Origin: Carboxylicivirga sp964602515
Lineage (GTDB): Bacteria; Bacteroidota; Bacteroidia; Bacteroidales; Marinilabiliaceae
Assembly: GCA_964602515.1 (NCBI GenBank)
Contig: CAZRRJ010000010.1
Coordinates: 75,479-139,478, forward strand
Reading direction: 5' to 3'
Length of the DNA: 64,000 nt
Numbering within the stretch: position 1 is the first letter of the stretch; every line of letters starts with the position of its first letter. This document shows positions 29,013 through 39,900 of the stretch, piece after piece. The position numbers were made by a program, and so were the translations under genes. Under the pieces are notes generated by a model. It was not told where the DNA came from. It was given only the letters and a program-made list of their open reading frames with translations, and made no database searches.

Positions 29013-29622
29013 TATCAATTACTTTATCTAATATTATTTTTTAATTACTTTTACAATATTAATTAATTTATTTTTCAATAACCTGATTTTTATTTAAAAA
29101 TTATGTTACAATTCAAGTTGTTTTTGAACAAAATTTCCCACGTCATCATGCAGAACATCAGAATATAGTCAGTTTGGGAAATTTATGGCCAAATAATCCA
29201 ATCTTACAGAATATTATATTCCATACTATTTTTGCTCTGAAAACTCTTCGTAACACCCCACTATAACTTAAGAATGCTCATCACGAACTCATACTTTTAA
29301 AATATTAAATTTTATCTAATCAATAGGATGACATTATTTCGTAGAACTAAGTCTATTAATTAATTTCTGGACGTGAAGAGTTGCTCCCTTTGGTTTTTCT
29401 TCCAGAGTTTGGACAACAGTTAAAGAACACTACACTATTATTCCAGTGTTATCAGGTTTACATCGTACAAATAAATTCTTTATCTCTATATTTAAATAAA
29501 ACTCGCACTATTATAATAATCCATATGCTCTTTGGTTAAGCAATAATTATTATAAAGTCTTTTCCCTTTATTTTATTGAATCATTCTACATTATAACTTT
29601 GCTTACTATTGCATTAAATGGC
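29013..29622. other. 610-bp non-coding gap upstream of the sulfatase gene
   Basis: No reading frame with recognisable features on either strand. The segment is strongly AT-rich and would hold the 3' end of the GH20 transcript and the sulfatase promoter. I see no clear hairpin or repeat in it. Confidence 0.5.
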
Positions 29623-31986
29623 CTATAATTGGCGTACTTTTACTGAATGTAAAGTGCCTTTAAACCCATTTTGCCTAGCTCCAATTTTACGAAGAGGAAA
29701 AACTAATGTTTGCTGAATATACATCTTTGAGACTTTACCCCTGGTATCCTTATATTCTTTAACAAGTCCTTGCAAACGTTCTACTTCTTTGCCGTCAATC
29801 AACAATGAAGTACCTTTATTATCTCCTTTAACAGCAATGCTAACTGGCTTATTTGTATTTATCAAATATTTAAAACTATAAAAATATCCATCACGTTTAA
29901 AGCCTAATGTCACTTTATCATTTTCAGGGTTTATTACTACTTGCGCATTCTCCGATGTAAACAGCACTTTTTCTGACAAAATATCTGAATCTATACTTAG
30001 AGTAAAAGATACTTCATACGGGTAAGCTATTTCCTCTACAGGCAATTCCATATATGTTTGACCCGAGAAATAATAACCACTGCCCTTACCCCACTTTGCC
30101 TTACCTCTGTTAGTTAAATTGTAACTATTACCAGATGTATCTTTGGTTTTGGTGGTTTTAAAATCATAGGCGATAACAACATCACTTTTTGATGCTACTT
30201 TTCCCATTACATTAACAAAAGGTGCTTCTATCAACTGCTTTGCATTGTGTTTAAAATCTTTAATTGTAAGCGTTGTATCTTTTCCCATCCACATTTGCTG
30301 CGCCAATACCTGTAAAGCAGGAAAAGCACGGTGATGCACATCCTTTTCGCTTATACCATTACCGCAATGGTCGTTCCATACCGCAAACATACCGCCACTA
30401 ATAGCCGGATGACCATAAGGAAATACAGCTTTACCAATGGAGTTAGGCTCCCACTTATTAAATAACAAATCCAGATCCAGATAATCGTAATAATAACCAG
30501 CTGCAGGTACAATATACAGGTAACCATCGGGTGTACTTACCAACTCATAGCCTTGCTTAACCATTTCAACAGGGTCAGCATAACCATTATACCAAGCATT
30601 CATAATCACATTATCAGCTGTAACTGGCGACACACCATCTGCATGGGTTAAAGCACCCCACAAGCGCGCCCTTTTGCCATAGCCTTGGATTCGCTTCAAA
30701 TAGTGGTCTGTAAATTGTCGAAAAGACTCAGCTTCTTCTTTGGCATATTCATCTGTACCAATATGTACATCGGGTCCAATAAAAACGGGATTATCGCCAC
30801 CCAGGTATTCATCAAAAAGTTGATCAACAAACTCATATGTCTCTGGATTATTAATATCCAGGTGATCCATTCCATATTGCTCACTGCCTATAGATGGCCT
30901 GTACCTTGTAAAGGCAAGTGAGTGAGCCGGCACATCAATCTCTGGTATAATGTTAACACCATAGTGCATACCCATTAGCTGAAGATCAGTAAAATCCTGC
31001 TTTGTGTAATATCCATCAGTAGCTGTCAGACCCGGAAAAGTATCGGATTGAAGCCTGAAGGCCGCATAAGTTTTTCCCCAATCATTTTCAAAAAACTGCT
31101 TAAAGCCATTATCGTTAAGATGAATTTGAAATTCATTCATTTTATAATAAGACATGATACGCACATAATCTTTCAGAAAGGCCATTTTAAAGAATTTACG
31201 ACCTACATCAAGCATAAAACCACGCCGTTTATATTTGGGATAATCACGTATTTGCCCTTTGGGTATATTTCCATCATATATATCAAGTAATTGTAAGATG
31301 GTGCGGGTACCCATAAAAATGCCTTTTGTTGTATTTGCTTTAAGTGTAATACGATCGTCAATACTTATACGATAGCCTTCTTCTCCCAAGGCTTTATCAT
31401 CACAGTTAAGACTAACATATATAGCACCGGGTAATGACTTTCCTGTTTTCAATTGAAAATTACGACCACCAAAAAAAGTTATATCCTCTGCAAATACTTC
31501 CATGGCTTCAGATAATATACCTTTATCATTTTCATCAATAATAATCCGTCCTTTATCATTTAGTTTAAGATACCCACTTGTTCCGTACCACTCTCGTAAA
31601 GACGGTATAACTGCAGGACATGTATGCTTTGATTCGCTCCCCCGGTATTCACCGGGAATTGTAATTTTTATATTTGGTACATCTGACCTGTTTCCATTCG
31701 ACAGATCCATCAATTGGTAATAAAGTTGCACACTGGCACTAACCAGTGGTGTACTAATTTCGCCTCTTATATTAACAACCTGTGGCCGGTCAGTTCCCAT
31801 TAATATTAAGCGGTAACCTTCTGGTGCTGTCGGATGGTGAATAACCTGATCACCAGCTACTACAACTGGCACCTGGTTAATGTTTTTTGCTTGCTGTTCT
31901 AATTCAGATAACTTAGCGTTTTTCTCTTGTGCCTGGATATTTATACCTAAGAGGCACATTAAAATTATATTAACAAAGTACTTCAT
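29623..31986 (-). CDS. GH20-family beta-N-acetylhexosaminidase-like protein
   Basis: 787 residues, secreted (MKYFVNIILMCLLGINIQA). An N-terminal GH20b domain leads into the barrel at YKRRGFMLDVGRKFF, with FQIHLNDNG-type and NIIPEIDVPAHSLAF strands. HIGTDEY near residue 412 holds the Asp-Glu pair used in substrate-assisted cleavage of HexNAc. The C-terminal 170 residues (VVIAYDFKTTKTKDTSG onward) look like a LamG/concanavalin-type beta-sandwich, probably glycan binding. The usual HxGGDE is HIGTDE here, so specificity may be shifted. It suggests N-acetylated amino sugar in the polymer. Confidence 0.9.
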   Translation of the reverse strand: MKYFVNIILMCLLGINIQAQEKNAKLSELEQQAKNINQVPVVVAGDQVIHHPTAPEGYRLILMGTDRPQVVNIRGEISTPLVSASVQLYYQLMDLSNGNRSDVPNIKITIPGEYRGSESKHTCPAVIPSLREWYGTSGYLKLNDKGRIIIDENDKGILSEAMEVFAEDITFFGGRNFQLKTGKSLPGAIYVSLNCDDKALGEEGYRISIDDRITLKANTTKGIFMGTRTILQLLDIYDGNIPKGQIRDYPKYKRRGFMLDVGRKFFKMAFLKDYVRIMSYYKMNEFQIHLNDNGFKQFFENDWGKTYAAFRLQSDTFPGLTATDGYYTKQDFTDLQLMGMHYGVNIIPEIDVPAHSLAFTRYRPSIGSEQYGMDHLDINNPETYEFVDQLFDEYLGGDNPVFIGPDVHIGTDEYAKEEAESFRQFTDHYLKRIQGYGKRARLWGALTHADGVSPVTADNVIMNAWYNGYADPVEMVKQGYELVSTPDGYLYIVPAAGYYYDYLDLDLLFNKWEPNSIGKAVFPYGHPAISGGMFAVWNDHCGNGISEKDVHHRAFPALQVLAQQMWMGKDTTLTIKDFKHNAKQLIEAPFVNVMGKVASKSDVVIAYDFKTTKTKDTSGNSYNLTNRGKAKWGKGSGYYFSGQTYMELPVEEIAYPYEVSFTLSIDSDILSEKVLFTSENAQVVINPENDKVTLGFKRDGYFYSFKYLINTNKPVSIAVKGDNKGTSLLIDGKEVERLQGLVKEYKDTRGKVSKMYIQQTLVFPLRKIGARQNGFKGTLHSVKVRQL

Positions 31987-32075
31987 TGATATTGCATTTT
32001 TTTCTATTATCAAATAAAATAAGAATCTTAACTTAAAAACATCATCACACCTTACTGTATTATTGATAATTATCT

Positions 32076-33551
32076 CTACTTTAAGGTAGTATGCTTTACT
32101 TTTTTAGCCGGGAAAGCGGCTTCTCTAACTAATTTCCAGGTATCGAAATTAAAGGGGGCTTTTACCAGTTCAGGAATATTAAAGGTTTTTAAGTAGGAGT
32201 CATAAAATTCTGGATCTTTTTGAGGCAACAGGAACGGTTTACCCACAGTACCATCATTATTAACATATGCAAAATAAGGCCGTGCACATTGCCCATCCAT
32301 TCGTTTACTGCTAAAAACGAACCATTTTCCGTTAGATGACCATGAATGATAACTCTCAACATCGTCACTATTAACAGGTAGTTTGCTTACTTTTTTAGTC
32401 TCTAAATCCATCATAAACAGGTCGGCTTCCTTATGCCAGATAGAAAACGTACCATAATCAGATAAGGTAAACATGAGGTTCTTACCATCAGGTGATACCT
32501 TTGGAAAGGTGACACTCTTATTTTGCACTGAAGCATCGTATATTAACTCAAGCTCACCAAAGGTCATATTACGGGCATCAAAAGCGATTCGCATTAAGTT
32601 ATAACGGATGGTATTATACTGGGTTGAATCGGTTCGCTGTTCTGCCCTTGTAAAGTAAAGGTACTTACCATCGGGAGACCAATCCGGAAATGTCTCCATA
32701 AATTCTGCTGATTGAATAGAAGAATCACTAAATACAGTATTCGTTTTTGTATCTAACACAACCAGATTGGAAGCAAAGTCGGAAACATCAATAAATTTAT
32801 CCCCCCTGGCATGAAAAAACTGTTGAATCTTATTGGTTGAAAAAGCAATATACCGTCCATTGGGATGCCACGCCGGGTACACACCTCCCGATAACATATT
32901 TTGTGTTTTGGTATCCAGTTTATTCACCAAACCATTTTTACTTATTATGGTACCGCCTTTTTCACCTCTGACATGAAACATAAATGTATCCGGCGAATTC
33001 TGTTTAAAGGAATGACAGTTAACACAATGGTTATGAACAGATTTATTCTCTATTAAAGGTATTTCATCAAAACATGTTACATCACGTCCATAGATCCCCA
33101 TCTCATTCCACAATTCATATCCCGGATATATTAAACGATAAAACAAGTATTGATCCACCTCTTCTGGAACGACCTTATTAGTATAGGATTTAAATTTTTC
33201 CCACTTATTGTTTTCAGACACATAAATGGTATAAACCAGCTCTTTACCCACAGCACTTTTCAACAGATCTTTCCATTTTCTTTCCGGTATCACAACATTA
33301 CCATCGGTTGATTGAACAACGACACTTTGTTTATGACAGCGAATTACTACCCTATATTTATCACCTTCTTCTTTTATCCTGAAATTTAATGGCGCAATAT
33401 TAGGTGGTATGCTCAATTCTGTATAATCAGGAATTACAACTGGTAAACGATTTACAACTGGGATATCACTCTCATGAAAACTATTACATCCTATTAATAA
33501 AATAAGCAATAAACTGAAAAGGCCATCATTAAATCCGGTTCGTAATATCAT
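32076..33551 (-). CDS. PD40/TolB-like propeller lipoprotein with a CXXCH haem motif
   Basis: 491 residues, lipoprotein (LLILLIGCNS). Around residue 177 CVNCHSF is a c-type haem attachment motif. After it, WD40-like PD40 repeats are evident: YPAWHPNGRYIAFST, FPDWSPDGKYLYFT, FPKVSPDGKNLMFT and YHSWSSNGKWFVFSS. The protein therefore joins a possible haem site to a beta-propeller. Its role is unknown. It is tightly linked (29 bp) to the multi-pass membrane protein upstream, and the two probably act together. Confidence 0.8.
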   Translation of the reverse strand: MILRTGFNDGLFSLLLILLIGCNSFHESDIPVVNRLPVVIPDYTELSIPPNIAPLNFRIKEEGDKYRVVIRCHKQSVVVQSTDGNVVIPERKWKDLLKSAVGKELVYTIYVSENNKWEKFKSYTNKVVPEEVDQYLFYRLIYPGYELWNEMGIYGRDVTCFDEIPLIENKSVHNHCVNCHSFKQNSPDTFMFHVRGEKGGTIISKNGLVNKLDTKTQNMLSGGVYPAWHPNGRYIAFSTNKIQQFFHARGDKFIDVSDFASNLVVLDTKTNTVFSDSSIQSAEFMETFPDWSPDGKYLYFTRAEQRTDSTQYNTIRYNLMRIAFDARNMTFGELELIYDASVQNKSVTFPKVSPDGKNLMFTLSDYGTFSIWHKEADLFMMDLETKKVSKLPVNSDDVESYHSWSSNGKWFVFSSKRMDGQCARPYFAYVNNDGTVGKPFLLPQKDPEFYDSYLKTFNIPELVKAPFNFDTWKLVREAAFPAKKVKHTTLK

Positions 33552-33580
33552 CCTAAATATTTTTAGTAAATAGCTTAACC

Positions 33581-35302
33581 TTAATTCTTATCATGCGGAC
33601 ATACAAAGTCAATATAATACCAAAACGAATGAATCAATTCCTTATCAGCATTATGTATTTCAGTTGTTCTTCTACTTTCCTTGTAATACTTATACCTCAT
33701 TAACACTTTCTTATCTGTAACTATCTCTGGAGCATAAACAGCACATGCTTCCTGCACTGCAAGAGGTAAAACAGGGTAATGTTGCTTTATTAGAGCCAGT
33801 TTATCAATAAGTTTTTGAGCCTGATTACTAAGCAGGTAATATGCAGCTAAATAATCAACAGCCATTTTATTATCAGGCTTACTCACTACCATGTTTAACA
33901 AGTCTTTTTCATAAATTTTTACATCCATAAAGTAATCCTCTGAAGGTATTTGACTTCGCTTGTGCTGTATCCAATTAAGTTGATCGTTTTTTTCTGTATC
34001 ATCACACAAATGTTCATTTTTAAGCGCCCACTGGTGATAAAACAAACTTTGCTTAAGTACATTAATATATTTACGTGCTCCGCTTGTTTTGCCCAATACC
34101 AAGTTATAGCGAACCAGGTCTTTTAAAACAGGCGCAACAGCTCCTGTCTGTACCAAGGATTCAAAGGCCCAATGGTGTGCTTCATTAACATAGCCTACTG
34201 TATAAAAAAACAGTCCTCCATGTTCTTTTAGGTGTTGATTTTTTTCCCAGGTAAAATACAAACCTTTAGATCCTGCTTTTTGAGAATAACAAAACAATTG
34301 ATCTAATAAAACACCTTTATGCGCCAAAGCGAGATTTGTATAATATGGGATAAGCAGGTTATTTACTTCACTTTCACCTACAAAATTCAGCACCTGACTC
34401 CATTGTTGATGTTTTCCTGAATAAGATACTTTCAGAATAGTGTTTAGCTTAGAATTATTGTTCTTGCATACAATAATAACGCCCAAGCATAGTATTAAAA
34501 AGGTAACAACATAAGACCTGTGCGACTTCTCAAGTTTTACACCTTTTATAAGCTTACCACTTATAATCGATAATAACAGAATTGCAATAAGAGCTGTGAC
34601 GTACGGCAGCAATGTATATGCTTTGGTTTGAAGAGGGTAAAGATAAGCTGCTTCAATAAAAATATAATAATAATGAATAGCCAGATAGTAAGGCACTGAC
34701 AAACTTGTTATGAGTAATAATACCGCATTTATAAAGCGATAAATATCTCTATAAACAATTAATTCTGCAGCAATAACCGGTATAGTGTAAACCCAATAGA
34801 AAGCTCCTGTAATGTAATACGATAACACTATTGATAATAAGCCAAGTATCAGCCTAACTCCCCACCTGCGTACTGATAACCAGGAAATAATAAAGAGTAG
34901 GTTAATTATAACTGCAAGTACAGCAAGTAAGGTATTTTCATAGTTCTGAAGCAGCAGGGTAAGTACAATACATAAAATAAGAGCAATGCTGTTCTTAAAG
35001 GGAGTCTTTAACTGTTTTAGTACAATCCCTGATAATAAAAATACAATTGTAATTAACAGGGCAATAACAATTGCTCCTAATAGATAATAATAATAAAACT
35101 GGGTAAAAAAAGCTGATAGCCACTGTACCATTCCTCCCGGCATATTAAGAAATTGTTGCCAATACGTTTCGGAGTACAAAAACAGGTGCTGATCATTCTG
35201 GTACTGAATAAGCGCCTGGCCCCACAACGAAAAATAAACCAGACTAAACAGAAAGGTTATAATAGTCCAAAAGCCACTTTCATTCAACTTTAACTTATAC
35301 AT
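33581..35302 (-). CDS. Multi-pass membrane protein, DUF6057-like
   Basis: 573 residues. The first half has many hydrophobic helices (for example FSLVYFSLWGQALIQY, LLGAIVIALLITIVFLLSGI and VTALIAILLLSIISG), and the C-terminal half is soluble and helical (KAGSKGLYFTWEKNQHLKEH, DYLAAYYLLSNQAQKLI), resembling TPR-like arrays. I associate it with the DUF6057 family seen in PULs, with moderate certainty. Its function is unknown. It lies 53 bp after susD2, behind a stable hairpin, and before the haem/PD40 lipoprotein. Confidence 0.72.
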   Translation of the reverse strand: MYKLKLNESGFWTIITFLFSLVYFSLWGQALIQYQNDQHLFLYSETYWQQFLNMPGGMVQWLSAFFTQFYYYYLLGAIVIALLITIVFLLSGIVLKQLKTPFKNSIALILCIVLTLLLQNYENTLLAVLAVIINLLFIISWLSVRRWGVRLILGLLSIVLSYYITGAFYWVYTIPVIAAELIVYRDIYRFINAVLLLITSLSVPYYLAIHYYYIFIEAAYLYPLQTKAYTLLPYVTALIAILLLSIISGKLIKGVKLEKSHRSYVVTFLILCLGVIIVCKNNNSKLNTILKVSYSGKHQQWSQVLNFVGESEVNNLLIPYYTNLALAHKGVLLDQLFCYSQKAGSKGLYFTWEKNQHLKEHGGLFFYTVGYVNEAHHWAFESLVQTGAVAPVLKDLVRYNLVLGKTSGARKYINVLKQSLFYHQWALKNEHLCDDTEKNDQLNWIQHKRSQIPSEDYFMDVKIYEKDLLNMVVSKPDNKMAVDYLAAYYLLSNQAQKLIDKLALIKQHYPVLPLAVQEACAVYAPEIVTDKKVLMRYKYYKESRRTTEIHNADKELIHSFWYYIDFVCPHDKN

Positions 35303-35319
35303 ACCGAATGGTTGATATA

Positions 35320-35348
35320 AAACAGGGCAGGATTTACCTGCCCTGTTT
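35320..35348 (-). terminator. Perfect 12-bp hairpin after susD2
   Basis: AAACAGGGCAGG (35320-35331) and CCTGCCCTGTTT (35337-35348) form a GC-rich stem with a 5-nt loop. On the minus strand it is followed by TTTTATAT. It lies between susD2 and the membrane protein gene, where a partial terminator would keep susC2/susD2 transcripts more abundant than those of the downstream genes. Confidence 0.75.
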
Positions 35349-35355
35349 CAATTAA

Positions 35356-36954
35356 TTATTGCGGATACCCATCATTCTGTGTTAGATTAGAGTTTAAATC
35401 CCTTTGCGTCTGAGGTATTGGCCACAAGCGATTATGTGCTGCATACTTCCGTACCACTCCGGCTTTTACATTTTCACCAATAAAAGCTGTTTGCGTACTG
35501 GCATCATATTTCATACCCAAAAATTGCCCGTTAAGCACTTCCATTCCAATATTCCAACGGCGAATATCTAACCATCGCCTGCCTTCCATTCCAAACTCAA
35601 CTCGCCATTCCCGACGAATTAACTCACGTAATGTTGTTTGGTTATTATATGCCTCCCTGTCTACTGACGGCATATTTACCCGCTCTCTAATTTCATCAAT
35701 TACACTGTAAGTTGCATCATCAATTTTATTTTGCTCCATTCTTGCCTCAGCATATGTCAGCAGTACTTCAGCATAACGCAATACAGGCCAGTCATGCCCT
35801 GATTGCCAGGCATTGGTACCATTTGTATCATCTTCGGGATCAAAAAACTTTTGCTGATAATAACCTGTAGCTGTAGCATCTCCATGGGTTGCAATACCTT
35901 GTGGTGCATCTTCGGTAACCGGACGCGTTCCCCAAACCATTCCTTTAAACGTTTCGCCATGGTGTAACACATTCGCTTCCAATCGAGGGTCACGATTTTC
36001 AAATGGATTAGCATCATCATACACAAGATTAGAAGGATCTGAAATTGTTAATCCGTTGGTACACTCAAACTCGTCCACAAAGCTTTGTGTCGGGTTAATA
36101 CCTCCCCACCCAAATCCGGGAGGAGCACTCCAGGTATTAAACCAGTTACCTTTGTCATCAGCTTTTCGCTGTGTTTCAATTACCATCTCCTTCTTACGTT
36201 GGTCGCCGGGTAAGGATGAATAAAATAATTCAGCATAATTACCCTTATACAATTCATATACACCAAGATCTATCACATCTTTCGCTGATTGTTCAGCTTC
36301 ACTGTAACGATGAAAGAACAACTCAACACGTGCCTTAAAAGCCAATGCTGCTCCTTTTGTAATACGGCCATAATCAGCAGACCAGGATTTAGGTAAATTA
36401 TCGGCAAGTTCTTTCAGATCAAGGCAAATAAAATCAACCACAGTCTCAACAGGATGACGCTTTAGGCTATACGTTTCCTCAATGCTCAAAGTTTTATTAA
36501 CCATTGGTATATCACCAAATGCCATAGCCAGATCAGCATGGGCATATGCCCTGAAAAATTTAGCCTGTGCAATCAGTTGTTTTTTAACATCAGCATCAAT
36601 GGTTTCAATATTATCGATATTTTCTAATAAAACATTAGCTCGCCTAATTGTTTCATAGTTCGTTGACCACTTGCCCGAAAATCTTCCATCTAATGGATCA
36701 TAAATACCTTTTGCCACATCTCCTTCAGCCCATTTAATACCATGCACTGCGTTATCGCTCATAATATCATCATCAATAGAAAAATCAGGCAAAGCATTAT
36801 ACAGGTTATTCACAAACAATTCTGCGTCTTGCTGTTTCTTCCAGAAATTGGCATCTGAAAGTTCATCACTTGGGTAACGATCCAAAAAAGCATCGTCGCA
36901 TGAAGCCAATACCCCAAGAGTTATCACAATTAATATGGTTTGTATAGTTCTCAT
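35356..36954 (-). CDS. SusD/RagB-family glycan-binding lipoprotein, module 2
   Basis: 532 residues from MRTIQTILIV; the lipobox is GVLASC. Family marks are DDAFLDRYPSDELSDANFW, ALAFKARVELFFHRYSEAE, the late RREWRVEFGMEGRRWLDIRR and HNRLWPIPQ. It is the surface partner of susC2, 18 bp upstream in the operon. It is only loosely similar to the module-1 SusD, so it probably binds a different part or size of the glycan. Confidence 0.96.
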   Translation of the reverse strand: MRTIQTILIVITLGVLASCDDAFLDRYPSDELSDANFWKKQQDAELFVNNLYNALPDFSIDDDIMSDNAVHGIKWAEGDVAKGIYDPLDGRFSGKWSTNYETIRRANVLLENIDNIETIDADVKKQLIAQAKFFRAYAHADLAMAFGDIPMVNKTLSIEETYSLKRHPVETVVDFICLDLKELADNLPKSWSADYGRITKGAALAFKARVELFFHRYSEAEQSAKDVIDLGVYELYKGNYAELFYSSLPGDQRKKEMVIETQRKADDKGNWFNTWSAPPGFGWGGINPTQSFVDEFECTNGLTISDPSNLVYDDANPFENRDPRLEANVLHHGETFKGMVWGTRPVTEDAPQGIATHGDATATGYYQQKFFDPEDDTNGTNAWQSGHDWPVLRYAEVLLTYAEARMEQNKIDDATYSVIDEIRERVNMPSVDREAYNNQTTLRELIRREWRVEFGMEGRRWLDIRRWNIGMEVLNGQFLGMKYDASTQTAFIGENVKAGVVRKYAAHNRLWPIPQTQRDLNSNLTQNDGYPQ

Positions 36955-36972
36955 CTTCAATAAAATTTAAGG

Positions 36973-39900
36973 TTAAAAATTCACTTTTAATCCAAGTGAA
37001 AGTTTCTTCACATTACCGTAAAACCACCCCCTGTTAATAGCAGGTGCTTCCGGGTCAAAATCATCTACTTTTGTAAATGTCAGAAGATTTTCCCCAGAGA
37101 AATAGATTCTGGCATATCCAATGCCTACCTTATCTAACATTCCAGCAGGCAGACTATAACCAATCTGAAAATTCTTCAGGCGAAGATAAGAACCATCTCT
37201 TAACCAGTAATCAGATGCAGCATAATTGTGTTGCTGACTCATTGTTATTCTTGGATATGTTGCATCCATATTATCCGGTGACCAATGATCCAAATGTCTT
37301 TCCAACACCTTTCCTCCATTGAAAAAAGCATAAGCTGCTTCGTTTTCAAAATACACATCTACATCAAAAGCTCCCTGTAAGAATAACGATAAATCCCAAT
37401 TACGCCAGCGTGTATTAAGGTTCATTCCTAAAATATAACTTGGGAAATTCTTACCAATTACAACACGGTCATCGCCATTAATTACGCCATCGCCAGCATC
37501 TGGTACGCCATCGCCATTAGTATCAACAGTTAACTGATCTTTGTATTTAATATCACCAGGTGCAATATTTCCCAACTGTGTTGCATGGTCATCAATTTCT
37601 TTTTGAGTATTAAACAAACCTTCTGACTCATAACCATAGAATGACCCAAATGCGTAACCAGCTCCAAGCCAATATAAATCTTCATTAGGATCTACTCCAT
37701 CTGCACCTTTTAAATCACTAACCTCGTTTTGAACATATGAAAAGTTCAAATTAACATCATAAGAGAAATCTCCAAGCTTATTACGATGGGTCAATAACAG
37801 ATCGAAACCGGAATTTTTCAATTCTCCTGCATTCTGAGGCGGTCCGCTAATACCCAGAATTGTAGGCACCGGCAGGTTTAATATCATATCAGTTGTTTTC
37901 TTTTGATAGTAGGCTAATTCAAAACCAATCAACCCATTATATGCTGAGGCTTCAACAGCTCCTTCGTAAGATGTTACCGTTGCCCATGTTAAACTCTCAT
38001 TTGGATATTTTCCTTCCCACGCTCCTTGCACCAATTTATCATCAAAAATATAAGCTCCTCCAACACCATAAGTTGGTACATATTCATAATATTGGCCAAA
38101 CCAGTGCTCTTTGCCATCTATGGCTTTTTTATATGAACCAAGCTCATTATTACCTGTTGCCCCCCAACCTACTCTTAATTTAAGGTTATCCAACCAGCTC
38201 AAATCTTGCATAAATGCCTCTTCTGATATACGCCACCCAGCTGATAAAGAAGGAAATAACCCCCACCTCATATCTTTACTAAACCAAGACGTACCATCGT
38301 AACGCATATTGGCTTCAAACAGGTATTTACCGCGGTAATCGTAGTTTAAACGGCCAAAGAATGAACGGCGGCCATATTCTTCACTGTTACCCCTGTTAAA
38401 CCGGTTTTCACCATCACCGTTATCAAGTTCGTTCAAATCATCACTGGAAAAACCCTTACGGGAAGCATCCGTCCAGCTATTTTGATAGTCAAACTGCTCA
38501 AAACCGCCCAGAACTTTAAAGTTATGCTTGTCTGCAAATGTCGTATTATAATCCGCTATTAACTGATAGGTGGTTCTTTGCTGACGTGTATAATTCTCAT
38601 ACATCTCACGCTGACCTGAATCATATGTATCGCCTGTTATCGCATTAGAATAAACGAGTTTCTTTTTAAACCCTTCTTTTAACGAGTAGTTATACCTTCC
38701 GGAATAGACACCTTTAAGTGTAAAGTTTTTAACTGGTCTATATTGAGCATTTAATATTATCTTTCCTTCTGTCCAGTTATTTTTACGGTAGCCATCGTTT
38801 CCAATATGAGCTTTTGCGTTTTTTAAACTTGAATTATATGAATAGCTACCATCTTCATTGTATATTGGTTTTGTAGGTGGTGTTCTGGTCAGATATCCAT
38901 ACAAAGCACCCGAGCTATCCCAGTTACTGTTCTTATATTCCTGATGCCCGTAAAGGTTCATACCCACTGATAGTTTTTCTGAAATATCAGTTTGAATATT
39001 AGCTCGTACGTTATACCTGTTATAATCAATGTTATCAATCAGCGCTCCCTGATCTAAAAAGCCAAAACTGGTGTTATATGTTGTGCTTTTCGTTCCGCCG
39101 GAAACCTGTACATGATGACTTTGTTCAAAAGCATGTTTATTTAACACTTCGCCGAACCAATCTGTATCAGGATGTGTATAAGGCGATGAGCCATCTTTAA
39201 ATTTTTGTAAATCTTCCGGACTAAAAGGTACAATATCCGATGTAGGGTTATCATTTTTATAACCTTCGTTATACAAAGTGGCATAGTCATACGATCCCAG
39301 ATAATTTGGTGTATATGTTGGCTTTGTCCAAGAATAATATGAGCTATAAGACAATTGTGTTTTTTGATCTTTTTTTCCTCTTTTAGTCGTAATCAAAATA
39401 ACCCCATTAGCAGCACTTACACCGTAAATAGCAGCAGATGCGGCATCTTTTAAAACAGAAATATTCTCTATATCATTTATATCGATGGCACTCATACTCC
39501 CCGGTATACCATCTATAATTACCAATGGAGAACCTCCATTTATTGAATTTTTACCCCGTATAGTAATTGATCCATTTTGGCTACCCGGTTCGCCTGAAGT
39601 CTGAACAACATTTACCCCGGCCATCGTTCCTGCCAAGGCAGCCGATACACTCTGTACTGGTCGTGATGTTAATTGCTCCGCATTAACTGTTGCCACTGAA
39701 CCGGTAAGGTTTGCTTTTCTTTGTGTACCGTAACCTACCACAACTACTTCACCAATGTCTGTGGCTTCCTCAATTAAGGTAATATTAATATTAGTACGTG
39801 ATGCAACATTAACTTCCTGCCCTTCAAAACCAATAAATGAGAAGCTTAACACAGCATCTTTTGAGCTAAGTTCAATAGTGTATTTACCATCAATGCCCGT

